A stretch of 64,000 bases of DNA from Dugong dugon (lineage: Eukaryota; Chordata; Mammalia; Sirenia; Dugongidae). The DNA lies in NCBI GenBank assembly GCA_030035585.1, contig CM057460.1:127146714-127210713 (forward strand), written 5' to 3'. Positions 56,210 through 64,000 of this stretch are shown here, piece after piece (within the stretch, counting starts at the first letter, position 1; the number at the start of each line of letters is the position of its first letter). A model generated the notes under the pieces. It had not been told where the DNA came from and made no database searches. It was given only the letters and a program-made list of their open reading frames with translations. The translations under genes and the position numbers were made by a program.

Positions 56210-56370
56210 TTGAATTGTCCTTTTAGTTTTGATGTTCTGGCTGCTGAACGCTCTTTTTGTGGAAATATCCTTAGACACTTACCTGGTTCCAAAACATTTG
56301 CAAATGTTTTGTAGCTCTTCCCTGTGATTTGATTCTGTGATGATATAGCACTATCAAATATATTTTAGCA
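56210..56370. other. Short unannotated gap between two solo LTRs
   Basis: No named repeat; together with 56574-56674 it is the host DNA separating the LTRs. Confidence 0.5.
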
Positions 56371-56573
56371 GCCCTGGTGGTGCAGTGGTTAAAGTGCTTG
56401 GCTGCTAACCAAAAGGTCAGTGGTTTGAACCCACCAGCCGCTCTGTGGGAGAAAGATGTGGCAGTCTGCTTCCGTAAAGATTTACAGCCTTGCGAAACCT
56501 ATGGGCACAGTTCTACTCTGTCTATAGGATTGCTATGAGTCAGAATCGACTGCTGGCAATGATTGGTTTTTTT
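56371..56573 (+). mobile_element. AfroSINE
   Basis: AGCCCTGGTGGTGCAGTGGT, TTGGCTGCTAACCAAAAGGT, GGCAGTCTGCTTCCGTAAAG and GAGTCAGAATCGACTGCTGG. The head, B box (GGTTTGAACCC) and tail are all present. Confidence 0.93.
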
Positions 56574-56674
56574 GGTTAGATCTTGAAAAAAGTAACTTAT
56601 GCAAAGGGTTGACAACTTCATTAACAGAGTTACTAATGTATTTCTTTATAAAATTACTATTTATATGATCACAT

Positions 56675-57221
56675 TGATTTAGGAAATAATATTGGAGTTA
56701 CTATTCCCTGTCCCTAAGCATAGAGAATGTGACCCACCTGGAGCTAGGCTCACAAGGACTCGCAAGGGCACATCAATTGGGCCCTAAGGTATAAAGACAA
56801 TAGCTAAGATAATCTTGGAAAATATCTTTTAGGGAAATTTCAGATAAAGCCAGTTAAACAGAACACAAAAGACTTTCTACTCTTGTCTATTTCTATTAGC
56901 ATTTAATGAATAGAAATTTGTTGGACCAATGAAGACCCTCCTGACTGTCATCACTGAACCCTGTACCAATGATTGTTAAGAAAGACAATTCAAAATGTAG
57001 GATCACAATTTCTAGCCAATCTGTGAAAAGGTGAAGCTTTCGATGGTTTTGCCCATTTGTAAAGTTAATATATTCTGATGACTCTGTAATGTTCTCTGAA
57101 CTTGGACAGACATGGCTGTGGCAACACGCTTGTCCGTTTCCCACTTTTGCCTTTTTGAATATATGCCAAATAAAACTTTCTTTTTGCTTTACTAAACTTT
57201 GTGATGTTTTCCCCTAAAACA
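56675..57221 (+). mobile_element. Solo ERV LTR (547 bp), same family as 55479-56205
   Basis: Starts TGATTTAGGAAATAATATTG and ends CCCTAAAACA. ACAT at 56671-56674 and 57222-57225 is a 4-bp target duplication. AATAAA at about 57169 follows TTGAATATATGCC. Most of its length aligns with the reverse complement of the left LTR (ATTGTTAAGAAAGACAATTC, GGTGAAGCTTTCGATGGTTT). Confidence 0.87.
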
Positions 57222-58264
57222 ACATTAAAAAACTTTATAGGATACAGATATGCGTGCTTTGTATAATTTACTTTTGAAATTTATTTTATTTTACAATCTC
57301 ATTTTGTCACAACACTAATGCTTTGATTTTCTTTTCATCTTTTAAACTTTTGTTGATTTACAAAAAGAAGAAAAAAAGAGAACTTCTAAGTAAGGCAGTG
57401 TATTTGTTACTTATGTATCCCGCTAGATAGGCCTGCTTGACTTTTTCTGTGCAGTTGATTAATAGGTAATCAAATGGTTTGATTTTCTTGATTTCCTCTT
57501 TTCTGTCCAACTTTCTCTGGCTGCACAGAACTGTCAGTATGTCAGTACTGCTTATACAATTAGGGTATTTTGCTTGCAAGTTATTGGAAGTAACACTGGC
57601 CAACTCAAGAAAACGACAAGAAGGAGAGGATGTTGATGGGATTTACTGCAAGAATGTGTAAGATTACAGAATCAAAGGAAAGGTGACGAACCGAGCTTCG
57701 GCAAGTAGAGGACCACAGGAAGGTAAGTAGACACAGGAAAAGCCTCTTCCAAGCCCTGTCTTCAAGATGAATAAACTCTAGCTGTTCTCAGGCTCCATAG
57801 CATTCTGCTCACAGCTTACAATCCCCTAAAGTGCGGCTAGGCCTAGGGACGGGCGAGTCTCTCTCTGATGCTCCCTTCACGTCTGTATCCACTGGGGGGA
57901 AAAGTATGAAAGTTAGGCAGCACAAACAGCAGATGTCCACTCCACTGTTGGCTCCTGAAGTCATCTCAGTGGCTGGTAGCAAATTGGACCTTGCAGACTT
58001 TTCGTACAGTCGTTCAATCCAAGAGTGTCTGTCTAGCAATATACCTTATTTAAAAAAAATCATCGTCAAACCAAGGCTTCAAACCAATTCATTGTGGCTC
58101 GACCCCCTGATGAGAATTTGCATTTCTACCCCAGATATACTGAATGAGAATCTACACTGTAACAAGACCCGGGGTGGGGTGGGCTGGGGTCAAACAGAAA
58201 GGAACCGGTTCGAAGCCCTACTTCAAACCTACGTTTTGAAAAGAGTTATTATCTTTTAAAACAG
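57222..58264. other. Mostly unannotated
   Basis: CTTGCAAGTTATTGGAAGTA near 57574 and GAGAATTTGCATTTCTACCC near 58110 (MER5-like) hint at old repeat scraps. No supported gene; the longest frame (57831-58259) has no recognisable domain. Confidence 0.35.
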
Positions 58265-58440
58265 CTTCATATTCATTAGCTCCTTCTTTACTTAATAACT
58301 TGATAAGGTGGAGAGAGCCATAATTAACAGTCCCTCTTGTGAGGTGAGACCTTAATGGCACTTGTCCCAGGTCATCCAGATACCTTAAAAGCATTATGAG
58401 GGCTCGAACTGAGTTTGACTTTTATCCATCAGTTCCCCCT
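58265..58440 (-). mobile_element. MIR SINE
   Basis: Antisense MIR, diverged: TTCATATTCATTAGCTCCTT, GTCCCAGGTCATCCAGATAC and TATGAGGGCTCGAACTGAGT. Confidence 0.55.
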
Positions 58441-58554
58441 TTCTTTTATGAAGCAGTATCCTTAAGAACAGTTACTATGTCTCCTGCCCCCAACCACAGA
58501 AGTCCTAACATTTATTTGGAAGCTGCATGACAGAAAGAAAAGGGTGGTGGAAAG

Positions 58555-58722
58555 GTGGCTTTACTACCTACAAGCCAGAGGGTCACACAGTTGTCACTTA
58601 CCTGAGCCCTGCTGGCTCTGTTTCTTTCCCAGGGCTGATAAGAGAATAACGGAGGCATAAGAGATATTACAGAGAGGATGTAAAGTGCTATGCAATCGTG
58701 AACTGTTATTATTTTACTTGTT
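58555..58722 (+). mobile_element. MIR SINE
   Basis: Sense, diverged: GTCACTTACCTGAGCCCTGC, GCTCTGTTTCTTTCCCAGGG and GGATGTAAAGTGCTATGCAA. Confidence 0.55.
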
Positions 58723-59504
58723 CATGTTCTCAATTCTCCTTCCTATATGCAGGCACTTAGTGACATTTTCATTGACTGTTATACCACGTGGCAGTTCAGC
58801 ATGTGAGCCATGTACGGTGGTGGATTCCCAGTGCTTTGTTATCAGTATGGGTGGAATCAACGGTTTCAGTCCTCAAACTTGAGTCACATTTTCTGGAATT
58901 TCTGTTCTTGCTACCTGTTAAGCATGCAGTAATAAAGGTGTTAGATTTCCATAAAGAATAATTAAGCCAAGGACACTATGTCCCATCTTTGATGAAATGC
59001 AGATTTCGCATTAGAATCAGATCCTTCATTTTTAAAGGTTGAATAGAATAGCATCTAAAAAAAGAATCCCAGCTGGTTAAATTTAGGCTGCTGAAAAAAA
59101 GTTTAATGTAAGATTATTCTTGGTGCAGAAACATTTTCACTTGGCTGGGAATTGGATACATTTGAAAATTATTTTAAGCTCTTGCCTTCAGAATTTTGTG
59201 TGATCAGGGGGATGGATCATCAGACAAATGTCAATAGGTGTGTTGGACTCAGTAACATTCCTTTTCTCATTCTAATGAGCTGTTTCACAGATGTTAGTGT
59301 CAGGTAAACGTGTTATTCTTATATGTGTTGGTCTCTCTTTTCAAGCTTGGATCACCCCAGTTCCTGGAGAGGACTGTTGTCTTGCTTATTTAAAACGATT
59401 AACCTTATCTATACAGGCCTGAGAATCTGAAGTATTACATGGCAGATCTAGCCATTTCAAGAGAGATGCCAACTGATACTCTCAGTTGCAGATCTTATGC
59501 ATAT
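58723..59504. other. No recognised feature
   Basis: No named repeat or supported gene. Confidence 0.4.
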
Positions 59505-59620
59505 AGTTATAGCAATAGATAGCATTTAATGAAGTTGCACTATGTACCAGGTACTAGGATGATCCCTTTACATATTTTTTAAACTTAATGCAATGAGCAT
59601 AGAGATCATCATGGAAGACA
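59505..59620 (-). mobile_element. MIR SINE fragment
   Basis: Antisense: AGCATTTAATGAAGTTGCAC, TATGTACCAGGTACTAGGAT, CCCTTTACATATTTTTTAAA. Confidence 0.6.
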
Positions 59621-60108
59621 AAACGACTCACCTGGCCATTAAATAGTCCATCAATTTGGTGCATATAAACTTGGCAATCACTTGCTGGGAAAAAAAAGAA
59701 GAATGTTACACATCTTTCCATGGAATTTTAGAGATTTTTTTTTTCATAAAAAGTACTTTATCATCAGAACAGCATGGTGTCCTATGTTTATAGAGATTTT
59801 TTTTTTTTTTTCTTTCTTGCCACTTTACCAAAGCAAATGCTTTAAACAAAACTAGGGATAATTGTTTTCCATCCTATCTCGTTGCACCATATCTCCCAGA
59901 CAGCATTAAAAGACCCAATTATTTTCGCTTTTGAATTTTTTGTTGACACTATGTGCTTTCACTAACGAAGGCATGCTGATTAAAGGACCAATTCAGAATT
60001 TTTCTTATGAGTTATGGATTTTGATACTCGTTATCTGGGATCACGAATGTCCCAGTGGCCTCTGGATGACACAAATCCTGCCAAGAGGAGTCAATGATGA
60101 AGTCTTTT
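59621..60108. other. Unannotated, with poly-T runs
   Basis: T-runs at 59737-59745 and 59796-59810. Nothing else is recognised. Confidence 0.4.
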
Positions 60109-60129
60109 TCTAAAAATTTTAAAATTTTA

Positions 60130-60302
60130 TGTAGTAACTGTTAAATGAGAAACTATTTTGTTCTGTAAGCCTTTATCTTAAGTGAAAATAACAGCACAAT
60201 TGGAAGAGCATAGTCAATGTCACTGAACTGTGCATGTAGAAATTTTTGAAATGGTGTATCTTTGGCTATGTGTATTTTCACCAAAAAAAAAAAAAAAAAA
60301 AA
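60130..60302 (+). mobile_element. L1 3' end, first of two in tandem
   Basis: Contains one end type (ATGAGAAACTATTTTGTTCT, 60145-60164) followed by a second (GTCAATGTCACTGAACTGTG, GTGTATTTTCACC) and a poly-A run at 60283-60302. These match the tails at 12087-12161 and 20800-20889. Confidence 0.75.
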
Positions 60303-60443
60303 GGTTGAGAATTTAGAGGGTTAATATGTTGTGGGGTTGTTAACCAATGTCATAAAACAACATGTGTACTACTGTTTCATGAGAAACTATTTGTTCTGTA
60401 AGCCTTCACCTGAAGTACAATAAAATATAAAAAAAAAAAAAAA
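60303..60443 (+). mobile_element. L1 3' end, second in tandem
   Basis: GTTAACCAATGTCATAAAAC, CATGAGAAACTATTTGTTCT, GTAAGCCTTCACCTGAAGTA, CAATAAAATAT, poly-A to 60443. The pair is flanked by AAATTTTAAAATTTTA (60114-60129) and AAATTTAAAATTTTA (60441-60455). Confidence 0.78.
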
Positions 60444-60584
60444 TTTAAAATTTTAGTTCTTGAAAATTTGCAAAATGAGGTAAAACATGAAGGCACCTGG
60501 CAATGCCTGAACATGCATTTTATTCTAGTCTCCTTCTTCTTAGACTTTTTATTATTTTTCATGAAACTTTTCAAAACATGGTAG

Positions 60585-62790
60585 AATGCATTTCTCCTTA
60601 CTGAAGAGGCAGTACTTACAGCTCAAATAAATAAAGCCAAGGAATTTTTTGTATCTCAGGAAAATTTCCACTACAATGCATTCTTCATTACTGCAAAAGC
60701 AATACTTAGAGGCAAAATAAATAAAACCAAAGGGATTTTTTTTCTTTTTGCATTTTGTCTTTCACACATCAGAAATTTTTTTACTGTTGTGCTTTAAGTG
60801 AAAGTTTACAATTCAAGTTAGCCTCTCATACAAAAATTTATACATACATTGTTATGTGACCCTATTTGCTCTCCCTATACTGTGACAGCACACTCCTCCT
60901 TTCCACCCGGATTTCCCATGTCCATTCAACTAGCTCCTGACCCTCTCTGCCTTCTCATCTCACCTCTGAACAGGAGCTGCCCATTTAGTCTCATGTATCT
61001 ATTTGAGCTAAGAAGCACATTCCTCATCAGTGTCATTTTATTCCCATAGTCCAGTCTAATCTTTGTCTGAAGAATTGGCCTCGGGAATGGTTTTAGTTTT
61101 GGGCTAACAGAAAGTCCAGGAACCATATCTTCTGGGGTCCCTCCAGTCTCAATCAAACCATTAAGTCTAGTCTTTTTACTAGAATTTGAGTTCTGCACCC
61201 TATTTTTCTCCTGCTCCATCAGGGACTCTCTGTTGTGTTCCCTGTCAGGGTGGTGATTGGTGGTAGCTGGGCACCATACAGTTCTTCTGGTCTCAGGCCA
61301 ATGGAGTCTCTGGTTTATGTGGCCCTTTCTGTCTCTTGGGCTAATACTTTGCTTGTGTCTGTGGTGTTCTTCATTCTCTTTACTCCAGGTGGTCGGGACC
61401 AATTGATGCATCTTAGACTGCTGCTCACTAGATTTTAAGACCTCAGACGCCACTCACCAAAGTGGGATGCAGAACATTTTCTTAATAAACTTTGTTATGC
61501 CAGTTGACCTAGATGTCCCCTGAACGCATGGTTCCCAGACCTCTGCCCCTGCTACTCTGTCCCTTGACGTGTTTGGTTGTATTCAGGAAGCTTCTTAGCT
61601 TTGGTTTAGTCCAGTGGTGCTGACTTCCCCTGTAGTGTGTGCTGTCTTTCCCTTCACCTAAGATAATTTTGTCTACTATCTAGTTAGTGAATACCCCTCT
61701 CCCTCCCTCCCTACCCTCGTAACCATCAAAGAATGTTTTCTTCTGTGTTTAAACCTTTTTTTGAGTTCTTATAATTGTGGTCTTATGCAATATTTGCCTT
61801 TTGCAACTGACTAAATTCACTCAGCAAAATGCCTTCCAGATTCCTCCATGTTATGTTTCATGGATTCATCTTTGTTCTTTATCGTTGCGTAGTATTCCAG
61901 TGTGTGAATATACCATAATTTGTTTATCCATCTGTCTGTTGATGGGCACCTAGATTGTTTCCATTGTTTGGCTATTGTGAACAGTGCTGCAATGAACATG
62001 GGTGTCCAGCTCTTATTTCTCTAGGATATATTCCAAGGAACAGGATTGCTGGCTCATGTGGTACTTATATTTCTAGCTTTTTAAGGAAGTGCCAAATCAA
62101 TTCCAAAGCGCTTGTACCATTTTACATTCCCTTCAATAGTGTATAAGTGCTCCAGTCTCTTCACACCCTCTCCAACATTTATTATTTTGTGGTTTTTGGA
62201 TTAATGCTAGCCTTGTTGGGGTGAGATAGTATCTCATTGTAGTTTTGATTTGCATTTCTCTAATGGCTAATGATCGTGAGCATTTCCTCATGTGTCTGTT
62301 AGCTGCCTGAATATCTTCTTTGGTGAAGCGCCTGTTCATATCCTTTGCCCATTTTTTAACTGGGTTATTTTACTTTTTGTTGTTGAGGTTTTGCAGTATC
62401 TTTTAGATTTTAGAGATAAGATGCTGATAGGATTTGTTGTAGCCAAAAATTGTTTCCCAGTCTGTAGATTGTCTTTTGACTCTTTTGGTGAAAACTTTTG
62501 ATGAGTATAAGTAAAACCAAAGGAATTTGAATCTCAGGAAAATTACCACTACTATGTATTCTTTATAGAAAAAGCAGTACTAACAGCTAAGAAGCAGAAA
62601 CAGCTGTCCTGGAATACTGCAGAATTACTCACAGCAGTGCATTGTGCCTGCTACACATGGAAGCAATGATTGGGCCCTAAGATTGAATGCAGGGTAATAT
62701 TAGCTTATAGGAGTTCTAATCTCTTGAAAAGTACCAGTGCAATGCATTATTCCTTATTGGAAAGGCATGATTTACTGTTCAGAATCTAGT
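60585..62790. repeat. Minisatellite-like array (about 88-90 bp units), split by an L1
   Basis: Units start AATGCATTTCTCCTTACTGA (60585), AATGCATTCTTCATTACTGC (60675), TATGTATTCTTTATAGAAAA (62553) and AATGCATTATTCCTTATTGG (62741). Shared inner parts are AAATAAATAAARCCAARG and ATCTCAGGAAAATT-CCACTAC. The second unit is cut by the L1 at 60735-62507. The third is longer and degraded. Confidence 0.8.
60735..62507 (-). mobile_element. L1 (lineage-specific), 5' truncated, ORF2 C-terminus and 3' UTR
   Basis: On the minus strand it encodes the L1 ORF2 C-terminal region ([40 protein letters not shown] with stops) from 62500 to about 61800. A roughly 1-kb 3' UTR follows, to 60783. Two A-runs (T on this strand) lie at 60776-60782 and 60736-60743. 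Flanked by TAAATAAAACCAAAGG (60718-60733) and TAAGTAAAACCAAAGG (62508-62523). Confidence 0.92.
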
Positions 62791-63954
62791 AAAGGGAGCC
62801 AGTAACACCTGGAAACTATGAATGGCATAAAGGAGAAAATGGCCACTTTAACTGAATGAAGACTGACAATAGCTCATTCTCACGATAAGTACATTCTCAC
62901 CAGAACCTAGTAACTGAGAAACATAGTGAGGAGGCTTATTTCACAGAGATAAAGGCAAATCTGTCAAAATTTTAGAAAATTCTCATATCTGGGAGGCATC
63001 ACCTAAGACAATGCTCAATCTACACAAAAATTAGGCCCCCACTCAGGATTTTTGCATTTCATGCATTTTGAAAGGCACCCACCTTGAGATGAAACACGTT
63101 AAAATTGGGCTACTTCTTTCCAAAAACTCCAGAAGTGTAAAAAGTGGGTGGGATACCATATATCCCATGGGTCTTGAAAGGGTTAAGAGAGCAAAGACTC
63201 ATACCAGCATGATTAACACCTCCAGCTCTCCATGCCCTAATAGGTTCAAAAAGAGAAAAAGCAATCCTATAGGAGACCAGCTCTCATCCTCACCCAGCCC
63301 ACTCCTGCTGAGCAGAACTGTTGCATATGCCCATCTGCCAGGTGTCCTTTTTTCTAGACTCTTTCTTTTAGTCATATGCAAAGCCTGGTCAGATTGTCCA
63401 TCTTGTAGGACCCTTCCGGGGAGGTCTATAAAGCTATTAGGTTGCCTTCCCTGCTGGGGGCTCTGAAGTTTCAGCCATGGTTCTGTTGACAAGAGAGTAA
63501 CCAAGTTATAATAATACCTGTCCTTCCACCTCTCAGGGGTGTTGCTAGCATAAGATGACATAATAGATGTAAAAGTCCTTTGAAAAAGTATAAAAACGTA
63601 AGTCAAAATAATAAAAGAACAAAGAGCATTATGATTATGATGATGTCAGAGCATTCCACCCCAGGACAGTCAGAGCCTTCAAGAACAGGATAAGTTCTCT
63701 CTGTAGGCCCTGGGGTTTATGCCTAAATTTTCGCAGATTTGTCTCTGAGCCCAATACTACCCAAATCTCTTTTTCTCACACATATCGCTAACCTACCCTC
63801 ATGTACACACAGACATACACGTAAAAAATGTGTAATGTTGTGTAAATGTGTAATGTGTGTTAGGGGGAGAATTTTCAGCTGGAAATTCTCTGGTTTTATA
63901 GATCCGGATCAGAGTACCTTTATCCCCAGTTCTATAGTAGTAGCACCAAACACC
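62791..63954. other. 1.2 kb without recognised features
   Basis: No named repeat. Frames on both strands at 63068-63606 overlap each other and show no domain, so I do not call a gene. Confidence 0.4.
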
Positions 63955-64000
63955 CCACCAAAACCAAAACCAAACCCATTGCCATGGAGTCTATTCTAAA
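63955..64000 (-). mobile_element. AfroSINE, cut by the window edge
   Basis: Antisense tail: ACCAAAACCAAAACCAAACC, CATTGCCATGGAGTCTATTC. The rest lies beyond the window. Confidence 0.8.

Noticed and set aside
55479..57221. A second large palindrome of the kind at 21882-24929
   Set aside because: The two halves each have TG...CA ends and different 4-bp target duplications (CTCT, ACAT), so they are two LTR insertions of one family.
60926..61453. Open frame of 175 codons on the minus strand
   Set aside because: It falls in the L1 3' UTR, which is non-coding; the frame is open by chance.
63068..63606. Overlapping frames on both strands (132 and 135 codons)
   Set aside because: No recognisable domain, and mutual overlap on opposite strands; no evidence for a gene.
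1..64000. CRISPR array, operon or other prokaryotic system
   Set aside because: No regularly spaced direct repeats or dense coding; mammalian SINEs and LINEs are present throughout.

Overview
This window is vertebrate nuclear DNA from a placental mammal, and its repeats point to Afrotheria, most likely a paenungulate such as elephant (sirenian and hyrax not excluded). The markers are about twenty copies or fragments of tRNA-derived AfroSINEs, several with the internal deletion typical of the hyrax/sirenian/elephant subfamily; BovB-like RTE LINEs whose 3' end matches the AfroSINE tail; and a lineage-specific L1 3' UTR present in several partial copies. Older layers shared by all placentals are L2, MIR, L1M, MaLR/ERVL LTRs, hAT-Charlie and Tigger DNA transposons. 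I found no host protein-coding exon, CpG island, rRNA, tRNA gene, snRNA or CRISPR. Open frames are short and either fall inside decayed retroelement coding sequence or look random. The window reads as intergenic or deep intronic DNA, described here by its insertion history.

Region by region: 1-7.7 kb carries two AfroSINEs, a MER5-type hAT, a 637-bp Tigger with TA target duplication, L1M, L2 and an RTE tail. 7.7-12.2 kb is an L1 block: a 5'-inverted L1, then a second L1 3' UTR that took up an AfroSINE and an opposite-strand L1 fragment. 14-21.3 kb has a hAT, MIRs, an RTE inserted in a MIR with an 11-bp duplication, and an LTR split by an L1 3' end. 21.9-24.9 kb is a large inverted repeat: two 845-bp arms with two mismatches around a 1,358-bp spacer. 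25-34 kb is mostly unannotated DNA with scattered SINEs and one gammaretrovirus-type LTR. 34.8-37.4 kb is a 2.6-kb RTE copy with twin-priming structure and a perfect 12-bp target duplication. 38-44.3 kb holds a composite SINE, a hAT, ERVL-type pol remains and a 146-bp foldback. 45-51.6 kb has L1M, SINE, RTE and MIR pieces. 52-54.1 kb is a 2.1-kb L2 antisense copy still showing its reverse-transcriptase region. 55.5-57.2 kb carries two solo LTRs of one ERV family in opposite orientation. 60.1-62.8 kb has tandem L1 3' ends and a minisatellite-like array split by an L1 with an apparent short 3' transduction.

No set of genes works together here. The organising logic is layers of retrotransposition: RTE supplies the enzymes for AfroSINE and L1 for itself, and older repeats serve as landing sites. 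The feature most in need of a second look is the 845-bp inverted repeat, because its near identity implies a recent duplication, ongoing arm-to-arm gene conversion, or an assembly artefact.
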